A stretch of DNA of 64,000 bases from Certhia americana (Eukaryota > Chordata > Aves > Passeriformes > Certhiidae): assembly GCA_018697195.1 (NCBI GenBank), contig CM031866.1, forward strand, positions 10,747,469-10,811,468, read 5' to 3'. A program made the position numbers and the translations under genes. The notes under the pieces are model-generated. The model worked only from the letters and a program-made list of their open reading frames with translations, made no database searches and was not told the origin of the DNA. The first letter of the stretch is position 1. Every line of letters begins with the position of its first letter. This document shows positions 52,801 through 64,000 of this stretch, piece after piece.

Positions 52801-55800
52801 TTGTTAGTTTTGGGATGTCTGAAAGGATTCTCCACAGACAGCCTCCTTTATTGAGGTATCTCTCTTCTCAGCTTGATAGTCAATGCGGGTGAAAAATTAC
52901 TGGGCAAATTATCTCAATTAGTTACAAGTGTTGAAGGCTTCAAGACCATCCTCTTTCCTAGGCTGAGGTCAAGGCAAGTGAGCAGATGACTGTACAAGGT
53001 TCTGTTCCTGTGCTGACACCAGTGATATTGGCTTGAACCACCATCACTGATTAGAGAGGCTCTGTTCATTATAAGGTTTTCAAAATTAAACACTCCAAAG
53101 CAAATGCAGAAAGATGTGACCTGTTCCAGATGCACAGTACATAGTTTAAGTCTATCTTAAGATAGATATAAGAGCTTGCATTAGACATCTGGTGTTCAAC
53201 TATCTGATACAAAAAGCATCACTAAAGTCATTTTCAATTTTGGTGAAACATCATTTTGGGCCAGGTGAAGCACCACAATATTTTTTCAAACTATCACAAT
53301 TGCTTTTATTCCATGTGTGCATAGAACTAATAATGAGTACTCTTCCCTAATATACAAATGCATGAGTTAATAACATATGCTACAGACAACTGTATTAATC
53401 TTTTGCATTTCTTTTGGCCTACTATAAAAACATTGCTCAAACAAAACAGCTTTATTGCCTTAAGCTGCATCTTGGGTGAATAGGCATGATTAAAAAATGA
53501 TTCCTCAACTCATGATTTCTTGCTCAATGAAACGCTAGCAAAAGTATACTATTACATGTAGATCTAGCCATGTGTTTATATAAACTCTAATAGCAAAAGG
53601 CAGCTGGCACAAACTAAGCAGATCACATTCTATAACCTGTTATGCTCATCTGCTTGAACAGCTATTATAGTTCAATATCTAGTCTAAATCTGCAACTATG
53701 TACTCCCCAGCTTTCCTGCCTAAACTTTATTCCTTCAAGAGCACTTACAGGAGTGACTCCAAGAGTTCTTATACTGTTATATTAAACAATCTAATTCACT
53801 GTAAGCTGCCTTTGTAGCACAGGGAAGTTTCGGACCATGAAACTTCTATAAGTGGTTTAATCCAAATCAGCGCATGTGTGCACATGCACATGGTGACTTA
53901 AAGGAGGCTAAAGTAAAGAGCAATTTAATAGATGTGGTTCTCACCATCTGTCAAATCAGGCTCATGGTATGGTGAGAAGTTATGGCTCTTTAAGTTCACA
54001 AACTGATAGTCTGCTTTTTCTTGCAGTTTTGTGAGTTCCAATGTCCCTTTTGGTGGTAGTGGATTAATTCCAGGTGCTCCTTTGTTTCTCTCAAGCAGGC
54101 ACGGAAGTACTTAGCAGTGTTGGCACATCAAATTCTACACAGGCCTTGACAAGGCAACCTGAATACGGGCCAGAGCAGCTGGAAACAGCACTCTAATTTC
54201 ACAAATGGTTTTCACTCTAAGAATAGAAAACTTGCATATTCATGAGGCTAGTTTATTAACATGGCTGTCCAATTTCCAAAGGCTTCCTGCTCCAAGCAAG
54301 GGACACGAAAGGACTGGGCAGAAAGAACAGGTGCCTTCTGGGGAGCTTCTGGAGTAAGGAATGTTGCCACCTTCTAGTCTGGACCCAGATATTGTTACAC
54401 AGCTGAAAAGTATCTCTGAGGTTTTTGGCAATGCTCTCTCTCTACCCCTGTTCTCTGCAGAGTAAACATTGACTTTGGTCCTTTGCCCCTTTCTGACAGA
54501 CTGTAAAGGGTTCTGTCCTTTCTAGTTGTGCTAGAGAGGACAAGGCAAGGATGGCTTTTGTGAGCCATACTGAAAGCTAGGGGCAGTGATGTAGAAGCCA
54601 ACATTATTAAGACTATCAGATGCACAGGAAACTATTTCTCTTCAGAAGCTTTGGGCAACATCCTGGTCAGTGGACTGCCTGCAGCTCAGTACTTCATGCT
54701 TCCTGTAACATCCTGACCAGTAAAAATCTGTTGTGTGCATAATTAACAGAATTACCTGCTAAATCTGAACAGGAAGTAGAAAAATAACTCATCCTCCTGT
54801 ATACATTATTTCTTGGGAGGTGACTTGGTACCAGGTCCCCATTTCCCAATTTGTAACTGAAGCAGTAGAGGAAGTGGGTATTAGTGGCAGCAGTGTACTA
54901 TTTGTGCAGTGTCACTTCCACTGTGTTGGCTCTGCTCATGGTGCAACAAGGTCTAAGTGAATTTTCTTCTTTAAATTAGCATGTTATTTTGTTGAAGGGG
55001 TGTTAAAATAATTGCCTTCCTCTAGCAGGCACTAAACTGCACTTCCTCTGCAGTTTAACACCTACTCTAATCTGTGGTAGGTACATACATCTAATGATCT
55101 GAAAGTCAACAGCAGCACATTTTGATAGATGCTCTCTGTTGCTTCAAATATAACAATGGAAGTGGATCAGTTTGCACAGAGAAGGTTCTGAGTTCCAACA
55201 GCTATTTTTCCTTTCATGCAACCAATTCAAAAGAAAGTAACTGACAAGTGTGATAACAAGATGTGAAAGCATTCCAGCCTTCCCTGAGACTCTAAATCAG
55301 TGTCCTGGCAATGGAGAGCAGTATGTGGGGATGTTTCTCCAAAGGAGGCTTGTTCAATAGCTAAATGCAATACACTGTTCTCCTTCAAACTTTTGTCTGC
55401 TGAATGAAGTTTTAAAGCTACTGAAGTAATTTCTGAGTTTAAAGAAATGATGCAATTCTATACTCCTATACTGGTCCTGAAAGGTTACTTTCTGCTTGCC
55501 CTCAAAATCAGAGTATGTGAAGTGAACCAAGATGGTAGATGAAGTTTTGCATTGAACAAATTTGAAAAAGCAAAGCACACATCTGCAGGCATAATGGCTC
55601 TCCAGTTCTCTGGTAAGAGAAGCAGTACCAGTCCCCTGCAGTCATACCTTTTGCTGTGAGAAGGACCACCTCAGCATCCCCCACTGAGGGCATTTCTGCA
55701 GGGAATAAACAGGCAGACAGCCAGCCCAAGAGACTGACTGTGAACAAGCTGAGGAAGCTTGTCCCAAGGGCATGGAAAACACTACTGAAGTCCACTCTTG

Positions 55801-58800
55801 TTCTGAGTCTTTCTGTACTCTCCATAGATAGCTATCTTTGTGAGGGGCTATCTACTGTGGCACAGAGGTCAGAAAGTTATAATTTTTCTAAGAGTAAGTA
55901 TGTGGGAGCTCCTGGCTGTGGAAGTTCTGAAGAAAATATGAAGTCTGCATTAATGGATTCACAAAGGGGGAGACTGCATAGGGAAAAGAGATAGGAAAGC
56001 TTAACTGACACTGCATCATGGAGTATATTTACATAATGAGGCAATCTGGGACAGAATAATACAATCATAACTTGCTGCACACAATCAGCTTCCTCACAAG
56101 CCTTTGCTTAGCACGCCACCAAAAACTGGTTTTGCTTAAATAGTTGCCTACTTACAAAGCAGGACATCCTGGAGAATCCTGGCCTTCTGGCTTTTATGAA
56201 ATGTATTTGTACTCTCTAAACAATCTGTTGTGAGGCAGCCTTTCTAACTGCCATAGCAAGGCACCTGCAAATGCTGTGGTCTGAATGTATCTGGTGCATG
56301 AGAATAGCAGGCACTTGCTGTTGACAAATAAAAGCCACAGATGCTGTCTGAGACCCCACAAAGAGGGGTCAGCTTAGACTACAATGCCTTCAGGCTGAGA
56401 TTAAGATGCTTAACACCAAAAGCGGCATTTACCTGACATTGTCATCTTTTAGTTTTCTGGCTGCTTGTTTGGATAACTTAATCTGCAAGTCCAATCTCTG
56501 TAAGAAATCTTTGGCAGATAATTCTTCTGGTGCAGTGGGCTGATTGTCAGGCTCTTGAGGACTGGGAGAAGAACTACTTTCTTCCTGAACTGCCACTAGT
56601 CCTTCATCACAAGAAGGAGAGCTGTCAACAGTTTCATTCTCAGGAGACTCCAGTGAATTAAGTCCATTGAACAGTAATGGTTTCTCTGATATAACTGGAA
56701 TATTCAGGGTTTTTCTCAGAAATATACAGTCATTAGTGAACAGTTTATTTGCCCTCTTTATTTGTTCCATCTGAAAAAGATAGAAAAAATGTAAGTTATT
56801 AGGTTTTGGCAAAATACAAAGCACTAACTTTCTGAAGTAGTACACAACCTTTAATTAAAATAAATCTATACTTTCTTTGCAGCAGCAATTATTTCAGGAA
56901 AGAATTTGTTTGCATTCAAAGTGATTTCAGAGTGCATGTTGTCTCAGCCTTGCTAACATCCTAGCTTTATGTGCACTTGACTCCACAATACTCCTTTTTC
57001 CAAAGTCTTGCACTACCTAAAGATGGTTCCTTGAACAGTCTTGCAGTCTCTATGCAGGCTCACAGGAACAGCCTGCCAAAGAACAAAAATTCTATCACAA
57101 AAGACTGTTAATTTGGATTTGTATTAGAATAAGGCTCAGAACTGCCAGCAGCTCCTGTAGGAGAACTCTCTGGTAAAAATGATGCAGAATCCAAACAAGG
57201 GGGATAAAGCTACTGTGAGAATTCAACCTTTTGATGCAGATGACTAAAATGGTGAAATAATTAGATTCAATAATCCCATTTAAAAATTGCATAGCTAATA
57301 TCCAGTGTCACAAGTAAGAGAAGATCACTACTCTTCCAGCTCCTAAAACTTGGAAACCATTTTTAGAAAGGCACAAAGAGTACAAGGGTGCAAGTTCTCT
57401 CCCAAGCTGAGCACCACCTGAAGGGCATAAAGGAAGTTTTACCTGACTCAGTCATGAGATTTCTAATGGCCCTAGTATAAATATCAATTGTTAAAAACTA
57501 TAAGTTATCTGTCTTGATGGGTATTAAAAAAGTTTAAAATATTAGCTGGAGCTTTTCTGTAAAAATACAATACAGAAGCTGAAAACTGAGATCCTACTGC
57601 AGGGGAGTTGGAAGGAGATGCTTCAAAGCTGATAAATAATGCACTGCACTGCTATTCTCTCTCCTATTTCACTGTAACTCTACCTCTGGTTATTTCTTTC
57701 TAAAATACCAGTTCATAGCATTTGGAAGTCTGATCATCTGCACTGAGCAATAATGAAAAGCAAAGTACTTGGTTCTAAAAAGAACATCCCCCAGCCCTGA
57801 GCAGGTTACTTTGTATGTGCAATGGAACTCCTACAACTCAGCGTGACTCTGTACATTCAGAGGCGTATGGAGAGCAGGATTTAACAAGTTTTCTTTCTTT
57901 GGTGCTAGAAAGACTGAAGTAATGCCTGTTAGCTACAAATCTATCATAGTGAAAGAGCAAAAGCTCCAACACATGCTTAATATTTTAACTGAAGCTGTAA
58001 ACTGGTGCTGAACTAATTAATCCAAACTACTTCTACTGACAATGTAGACATCCTTCCCCCCTCAAAAGGGATACAGCACTTGCACGGAACTCTAAATGTG
58101 AATTCCCAGTGTTCATTTACTCAAAACGACAATACAACAAATGCAAGTTGTAAATAGACAGTATCCGGGGGAGGGGGGTGAAGGGCAGAGGATGAGGCCA
58201 AACAAAGCACACTGATCCCTCTCCCCCAGCATGGTATTTTTATCTATCTTGAACTCTCTATGCCAAGTCATGCAAAGGCAGGCACCGGACAGGATGTCTC
58301 TGGCTACAAAGCAACTCCTAGCGAGGAAAACCACAGGGGAAATTTCTAAAACCAGTAATACTGGAGGCAGTGGCAGCCAAAGATAATTCTGGTGTTTCCA
58401 TTACAACTCTCACTTACAGCCAAGAATACACGATGCAGGAAGCAAACAGAAGGACTCATCAGGGGAAATCAGTCTTTGTCATTGTGTGAACACACAGCAG
58501 TCTGCATTTTCCTAAAAGCAAACCTGTTTGCATACATTCCTACCCTGGGCTGAAACCCTTTAAAATATAAACACAATGGCTGATTTCACTGAACTTGTCA
58601 TTGCTCTGAGGAGCATTTCACATCAGTTTAACCTAACTCATCTGCAGCCTATACTGATGCAGCTCTGACTTCCTAAGCAGAACACTTATTAAATCAAATA
58701 ACCAATTAGATGTTGGGGAAAAGCCACAACATATACATTTTACATCATCAGCACAGCAAAAACTTATCAAACTTGTATGATAAAATTTATGGTTCACAAC

Positions 58801-60453
58801 TTAGAGCTGTTTGTACAGGTTTGATTCACAACTTCACTTTAGCTGAAAGGGAGTTGTTAGTTGCTTAGCGATCCCCTTTTTAATAGAAAACTACTATTTT
58901 AGTGATTGGTTTGTATTTTTCACTTAACTCAGTGAGCAAACACACTTCTGAAGAAGAATAACATGGCTAAAACATTTAGCCCAGAGACTTTATCCATTAT
59001 GGAAAGTCCTGCAAAAAAACAAGCAAAAAATCTAACATCCAATGAGCTGCTCTGCCCTCTTACTGAACAAAAGTTTACTTTAATGTGGACCAGTGTCATT
59101 AACCCTGCTGCCAACAAGAATCAGTCAAAAGCGGTGTAAACTTTCAAAAGAGAAGAGAAACAGACTTTCAACCCTTTTCAGAACAAAAGCTGAATGCTGT
59201 TGAAGGCTTTAGTAGTTCTTCTAGACCAAGAGAAGGAAAAGAAGCGACTCCAGTCAGAAGCTAATAGTTTGAGACTACACTGTAGCTCTTCCAGAAAGAG
59301 CCCAACAGGAAGATGCTGTTTGCAACTGATGTCAAAGTGGCATTGACTGCAACCAGTGCCAGGATCATCAGCTGCTCAAGCCCTGAGCAATTTCTGTGTT
59401 GGGACTACTGAAGCTGTGCATCAGAATATGAGCCCCACATAAATGGGAATGAGGCAGGGTAGGTGAGTTCTGCTCCTAGACTTTATTGGACTCTGCATGT
59501 CCTAGGCTGGCATAAGCCTTTCAACATTTTTCATAGAAATGAACTTTCTTTCTCCCTAGAAAGTGAGCAGAAAAGCAGCAACGCTTTCAAATCAGCGGTA
59601 TGTGTGCCTCACCTCTGGTACAACAGAAGAACATTTAGCCCTGAAGCTACTGGAAGAAATTCCTTCTCTTGTCACAGCCTGTATGTCAAGCTCAAAATTA
59701 TGCTTTTTTTCAGGCTAAGTTTAATGATACTGATTTTGTTTTTTACCCTGAAGTGTAGTGGTGAGCAGCTGTGTGAGTACGGTTTTTTTGGTGGGAGCAG
59801 GTTCCCATGCCGGGAACCCGGAGCTGTCAGTCCCGGGCAGCGCCAGCTCCAGCCCATGCAGCACCAGCGCTGCGTGCTGACCCCTCCGAGCAGGTCATAA
59901 GTGCTGATATCAGCATTTTAAATACTGAAACTAAAACTAACACCGGACCCACACCGCTTCCTACCCACTGTGTGTAGGAAATGCCCTATGGGACAACTTC
60001 TTGCTGTGATCTGGCGGCTCTGGGCCCAACAGCAATCCCCGGGGCTATAGCCGCCAGGCTATGGAGAGTGCCTGCCCCATCCCTGGAGATGTTCAAGGCC
60101 AGGCTGGATGGAGCTCTGAGCAAGCTGGTCTAGCGGAAGGGGTCCCTGCCCACGGCAGGGGGTTGGAACTGGATGATCTTTAACATCTCTTCCAACCCAG
60201 GCCACTCTCCGGCTCTAAGCGCCGCTCCCGGCCCCGCCGGCGGTGCTCCCCTTACCGTGACGCCGTACTTGAGGGCGATGCCCTGCAGCGTGTCCCCGGC
60301 GCTCAGCCGGTGCTCCACGTAGCGCTCGGCCAGCGGCGCGGCCACGCTTGCCGTGCTGCCGTACGAGCGGGCCTTGGTGCGGGCGAGCCGCTGCGACAGC
60401 TCGGCCTCCGACTCGGGCCCGCCCGGCGGCTCCTGCCGCAGCGCCTCCGCCAT
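49885..60453 (-). CDS. LYSMD2: LysM and putative peptidoglycan-binding domain-containing protein 2, complete
   Basis: Small intracellular protein with one LysM domain; its cellular role is poorly defined in the literature. Three coding exons: 60453-60256, 56770-56433, 49936-49885 (TAG 49887-49885). They join in frame to give 195 aa; human is about 215, the difference being a shorter N-terminus. The LysM domain spans residues about 44-92 (RYVEHRLSAGDTLQGIALKYGVT / MEQIKRANKLFTNDCIFLRKTLNIPV) and is interrupted by intron 1 in the same place as the ATG-like Met of exon 2. Other conserved parts are the N-terminal RTKARSYGSTASV, the FLQRLDLQIKLSKQAARKLK helix and the C-terminal DPYATSSYHQ. There is no signal peptide or membrane segment. 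The start codon has A at -3 and G at +4. The acidic, serine-rich linker (residues about 108-150) looks disordered. The gene converges with SCG3. Confidence 0.96.
49937..56432 (-). other. LYSMD2: LYSMD2 intron 2 (6.5 kb)
   Basis: AT-rich intron without recognised exons or mobile elements. There is an A-rich simple patch at about 51060-51110 (AAAACAAAAAC-like). An inverted repeat GCATGTG-TG-CACATGC lies near 53872-53887. Nothing else specific was seen. Confidence 0.6.
56771..60255 (-). other. LYSMD2: LYSMD2 intron 1 (3.5 kb)
   Basis: Separates the two halves of the LysM domain. A CR1 fragment sits at its 5' end (60055-60217). The part at 59600-59781 recurs in diverged form after the scaffold gap at 63787-64000. 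No other element was recognised. Confidence 0.75.
60055..60217 (+). mobile_element. CR1 LINE fragment, extreme 3' end
   Basis: Matches the CR1 3' end in the plus orientation: CCATCCCTGGAGATGTTCAAGGCCAGGCTGGATGGAGC-type sequence, then GCTGGTCTAG, CCTGCCCACGGCAGGGGGTTGGAACTGGATGATC and CTTCCAACCCA. The terminal ATTCTATG-type repeat is eroded. It lies in LYSMD2 intron 1, antisense to the gene. Its end is only about 38 bp from the exon 1 splice donor. Confidence 0.9.
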
Positions 60454-60660
60454 GCTCCCGCCCGCTCAGCGCCCGCCGCCCCGCGCCGCCGCCCCGGGCA
60501 TCGCCCCGGCACCGGCACCGGCCCCGCGCCGCCCCACCGGCACGCCGGACACGAGGGCCCGGCCCCCGGCCGGAAAGCCCGCGGTTCGGCCTGGCAGCCC
60601 CGCCCGGCGAGGGCAGGCCGCATGCGCGGGGAATGCCCGACCCCGCTGCAGCTCGGCCGG
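60256..60660 (-). promoter_or_regulatory. LYSMD2: CpG-rich promoter and exon 1 of LYSMD2
   Basis: Very GC- and CpG-rich block with coding exon 1 (60453-60256) at its left. An NRF1-like palindromic core, CCGCATGCGCGG, lies at 60618-60629, about 165 bp upstream of the start codon. In human, TMOD2 starts on the opposite strand next to this promoter. No TMOD2 coding exon was recognised between 60454 and 64000, although a non-coding first exon could be present. Confidence 0.6.
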
Positions 60661-61305
60661 GGCCTGAGGGCGAACCGGCCTGACGGCGGAACCGGGTCTG
60701 GGGGAAGTGAGCGGGCCTGAGGAGGGAAACCGGGCCTGGGGGAAGAAGAGCCGGGCCTGAGGGGAACCGGGACTGAGCGGGCTGAGGGGAAACCGGGTCT
60801 GAGGGGAACGGGGTCCTGAGGGGAACCGCGGTCTGAGGTGAAACCTGGGTGTCTGAGGGGAACCGGGCCTGGTGGGGAACCGGAGGCCTGAGGGGAAAAC
60901 CGCGCCTGAGGGGAACCGGGCACTGAGGGGATACCCGGGACTGAGCGGATCAACCCGGGTATGGGGGGAACCGGGCATGAGGCGACACACCGGGCCATGA
61001 GGGGAACCGGGCACTGAGGGGAACCGGGCCTGAGGGGAACGGGCCCGAGGGGGGAACCGGGCCTGAGGGGAACCCGGGACCTGAGGTGGAACCGTGGCCT
61101 GAGGGGAACCGGGCCTCGAGGGAAACCGGGAATGAGGGGAACCGGGCCTGAGGGGAACCGGACACTCGAGGGGAACCGGACTGCCAGGGGAACCGGCGAC
61201 TGAGGGGCAACCCGGGCTGAGGGAATACCGGGCCTGAGGGGAACCACCGGGCCTGATCCGGGCCTGAGGGGAATCCCGGGCCCGAGGGGAAACCGGGGCG
61301 AGGGG
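60660..61305. repeat. GC-rich minisatellite upstream of LYSMD2
   Basis: About 35-40 irregular copies of a 16-20 bp unit resembling CTGAGGGGAACCGGGC. Copies differ by single-base insertions and deletions as well as substitutions. On the plus strand each unit carries G4 and G3 runs, so G-quadruplex formation is plausible. The minus-strand reading is open for about 400 codons as Pro/Gly/Ser/Arg-rich repeats (61514-60303), which reflects the repeat and not a gene. Confidence 0.9.
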
Positions 61306-61590
61306 ATGTCCGCAGCCAACAACCCGCTCTGGGGTATTATTAAATATGTAGTCACTACCCAGATTGCTCTGTAAGCGCGCTGATCAGGTAGCCGGCGCTG
61401 ACGCGCCCCTGGGCCGCGGAGGGGCTCCAGGTCGCCAGATAGTAGTTCACCAGTAGTGCGGTCCGTCAGAGGGAGGGTAAAACAGGAGCCGACTGCTCGG
61501 GTACAGGGGCACAAATATGGAAAGCTGTGATTATTGCCAGATTTATTGAACAGGAAGAAGTGCGGATAAATTCGAGGAAAATAACTTGTG
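61306..61590. other. Unassigned DNA right of the minisatellite
   Basis: GC-mixed sequence without a recognised exon or repeat family. It could be part of a degraded mobile element because it runs up to the CR1 fragment that follows, but no diagnostic motif was seen. Confidence 0.4.
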
Positions 61591-61860
61591 TCTTAGAATC
61601 ACATAGATAACTCCCTAATTTGGTTTGTTTGGTAAAGGGACCTTAAAAGCATCAGTCTAATTCCACCTCTCCTACCAGGCGAGCATCAACAGTATTACCT
61701 ATTGCAACCGGGCCTCATACCCTCACTAGTATTTTTTTTTTTCTAATATCTACGTCAAACCTACCCTCTTACAATTTGAAACCCATTCCCCATGTCCTGT
61801 CATACATGTTCTTGGTGCCTAGTCTTGCCCAATTTACCTCTGTGAGTTCACCTCCAAGTG
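61591..61860 (-). mobile_element. CR1 LINE fragment, 3' portion, degraded
   Basis: On the plus strand the sequence follows the reverse complement of the CR1 3' region: TTAGAATCACATAG near the end, GGGACCTTAAAAGCATC, then CTAATATCTACGTCAAACC, ACCCTCTTACAATTTGAA and CCCATTCCCCATGTCCTGTCA. It is heavily diverged with many small indels. Confidence 0.8.
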
Positions 61861-63680
61861 TGGGAGTTACCGTGTTTGTATTAACATATTAATTCGTAAC
61901 TGACAGTGTTCTGAGAGGTAATTGCTTCTACCAGAAACACTGTCAGGGCTTGGAAAGCTGATCTATTATGTGTCGGGATGGAGCTTTCTAACAAAAACTG
62001 TATGTGACATAGATGCGTGCACATGTGTAACACTCCTGTACAGACACACTGCATACCAAAACACTACCCCTGGATTGTCCAGAGGCAGCCTGCCCTAGGT
62101 GCCACTGCTGGAGCAGGGATGTGGGGACAAAATTACCCTTCTAAAGCATCACTTCAACCACCAAGCTGCGGATTCTGGTGAAGTGTGTGCGTGTGTAACA
62201 TCAGTTGGTGTAATTCATTATCTTTTTTCTGTGAAAATCAATAGAAAGATAGATCCATATCGTAAACCTAAGCAAAAAAAAGAATGCATGTAAACTCAGC
62301 ATTCCTCAGCCAATATTGTATCACCAAACAGTATGTGCTAAACCAAAAATAAAATGTAAATTAAAAAAAATAAAAAAAAAGCAAGTGTCGACTGACAGGT
62401 TATCTAGTTGTAGTCTTTACATATTGTCATGGAGTCTCTTCCCAGAAACACTGTGGAAAAATGAAATCAACGCAGATCCTCACAAACATTCGCTTCGCTT
62501 CCCCCTCTGTTTAATCGGGCCATGAGTTTCCAGATGTAAGTTAGGAAAATTACAAAAGTTGCCCTGCAAGACCACACAATGTTGCTTTTTATAAGTGAGT
62601 GAGACATCAGCACTTGACGATTTTGTCACCATCGTCGTCTCAGCAGAAGCAGGTAATGGACATATCATCTGAAGAGAGGGACTGTAGGCAATGCATAGGA
62701 CAGACCACAGCAGGGCAAAGAGACTATTAAAATGACTGGCAGGACAATGGTTCAGTTTTAATTTTTTCTGTCAGTCTTACAATTTTTATTGGGAAGTATG
62801 GATGGCTCCCCAGGGATGTCCAATATTGCGTTTAACCAGCTATAGAAAGAGAGCACCAGATTGTGACATCCAAATGCTTCTCAAGTCCCGTGTGACACAA
62901 CTTGATCTGCAGCAATACTGCATTACCACGCACTTCAGGCCATGATCCAACATAGCAAAGAGCCTGAACTAGCAGAAGTGGTGGCACAAGCGAAGGAATT
63001 TATTACTAAAGTGCTACTGTGTGTCGTACCGCCTTTTCTGTTGAGCCGATAGATCAGCTTCAGGCCCTCCTTAAGGCTGATTAATGGGAAGTTACAAACA
63101 TTGTATGCCTGCCAAAAGCTGGAATCACTCTGACCAGTTACTTCAGCCTAAAAAGGGCTTTAGTGTTAAAGGGGAGCTGCAATTGCAAGGATAAATGGAA
63201 ATGTTGTTTAACATTAGTGATACAATCGAGCTGTAACTCATGCCCAAATGCATTAGTTGGACATATGTGGTTTGACAGGTACACTATAACTATTAGGACA
63301 GTAATTTATACCGCTCTGATGTAGCTTGTAAACTCTATTCGACTGAAGTGCTATGCAATACACTTTAAATCAGATGTCACAGAACCTCTGAGACACAGAA
63401 GAAAGCAAATCCCTATGCAAGTAGTACTAAAGAACCAACGCTTATTAATATTGAAAGCTTTATTTAGTAATAAAACCTTTACAAAGGTAGATGAGGTAGT
63501 TTTTTTTCTGGATTTTGGGTGGATTGTCCTTCTTTGTATCAGCAATTTGTGGAAAATGTTTGTTTCTATCTCAAAAGTTATATTACAAGCAAGAGGAAAC
63601 CTGTATTGAATCTCGGGATGTGCCAAGCTACTTGATCTGATTATGCTGACTGGCCTTTTTTTTCATACATAGATGACAGC
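61861..63680. other. Intergenic DNA left of the second assembly gap
   Basis: No exon of TMOD2 or any other gene was recognised. Only short open frames, an A-rich patch at about 62360-62382 and ordinary AT-rich DNA are present. Confidence 0.5.
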
Positions 63681-63780
63681 NNNNNNNNNNNNNNNNNNNN
63701 NNNNNNNNNNNNNNNNNNNNNNNNNNNNNNNNNNNNNNNNNNNNNNNNNNNNNNNNNNNNNNNNNNNNNNNNNNNNNNNN
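63681..63780. other. Assembly gap (100 N)
   Basis: Exactly 100 N, the conventional size for a scaffold join of unknown length. The order and distance of the sequence to its right are therefore not guaranteed. Confidence 0.98.
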
Positions 63781-63786
63781 AGCTAC

Positions 63787-64000
63787 ATTGCGTGCCTCAC
63801 CCCTCTCGTACCACAACAAACGACTTTAGCCCCGAGCTACCTGCTGGGACAGAAAAAAAAAACTACACTTTCTTCTCTTGTCCACAGCCTCTACTGTCCA
63901 CTCAAAATTATATGGCTGGTTTTGTTCATGGCTAACGTCGTTAATGATACGGAGTTGTGTTTTTACCGCTGAAGTTGAGGGGGAGCAGCTGTGTTGTACT
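63787..64000. repeat. Diverged second copy of LYSMD2 intron 1 sequence
   Basis: Aligns in the same orientation with 59600-59781. Shared blocks in order include TGCCTCACC, TTTAGCCC, TTCTCTTG, CACAGCCT, CTCAAAATTAT, GGCTAA, TTAATGATAC, TTTTACC and GAGCAGCTGTG. Differences are dominated by small insertions and deletions. The similarity runs to the window edge, so its full extent is unknown. Confidence 0.85.

Noticed and set aside
60660..61305. Possible CRISPR-like repeat array
   Set aside because: Units are contiguous and irregular without unique spacers, in vertebrate DNA; it is a minisatellite.
60303..61514. 403-codon open frame on the minus strand, collagen-like Pro/Gly/Ser/Arg repeats
   Set aside because: It is the translation of the GC-rich minisatellite in a stop-poor frame. 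It overlaps LYSMD2 exon 1 in a different frame and has no conserved sequence.
60454..63680. TMOD2 first coding exon expected by synteny
   Set aside because: No sequence resembling the conserved tropomodulin N-terminus was found in any frame; it may lie beyond the window.

Overview
The window is vertebrate nuclear DNA, most probably from a bird. It has long split genes with GT-AG introns, CpG-rich first exons, little interspersed repeat, and the recognisable repeats are truncated CR1 LINE copies. CR1 also occurs in other sauropsids, so 'bird' is an inference. Two runs of N (47108-47440 and 63681-63780) show a draft scaffold.

Three protein-coding genes were identified by reading exons and matching conserved protein sequence. 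AP4E1 (minus strand, coding 664-13024, 16 coding exons, 3' part running off the left edge) encodes the epsilon subunit of the AP-4 coat. SCG3 (plus strand, 17392-42470, 12 coding exons, complete, 469 aa) encodes secretogranin III of neuroendocrine granules. LYSMD2 (minus strand, 49885-60453, 3 coding exons, complete, 195 aa) encodes a small intracellular LysM-domain protein. All reconstructed exons join in frame without a break.

Layout: 1-13.0 kb AP4E1; 13.0-17.4 kb a head-to-head intergenic region with two CpG-rich promoters and a CR1 fragment; 17.4-42.9 kb SCG3, dominated by an 11.3 kb intron 8; 42.9-49.15 kb a convergent intergenic stretch with a G-rich satellite, an assembly gap and a candidate unannotated short transcript; 49.15-60.5 kb LYSMD2; 60.5-64 kb a GC-rich minisatellite, a CR1 fragment, unannotated DNA and, after the second gap, a diverged second copy of part of LYSMD2 intron 1. 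The genes do not form an operon or pathway: AP-4 works in trans-Golgi sorting, SCG3 in regulated secretory granules, and LYSMD2 has no well-defined role.

Most notable: (1) an AT-AC U12-type intron in AP4E1 whose 5' splice site and exon end are tandemly duplicated 32 bp apart; (2) two perfect REST/NRSF half-sites with expanded spacing 71 bp before the SCG3 start codon; (3) AP4E1 and SCG3 as direct neighbours, which differs from the human order and fits one inversion; (4) an apparent noisy duplicate of LYSMD2 intron sequence beside a scaffold gap; (5) a CpG-rich island with a short open frame and poly(A) signal between SCG3 and LYSMD2. No prokaryotic-type system, CRISPR array or intact mobile element was seen.
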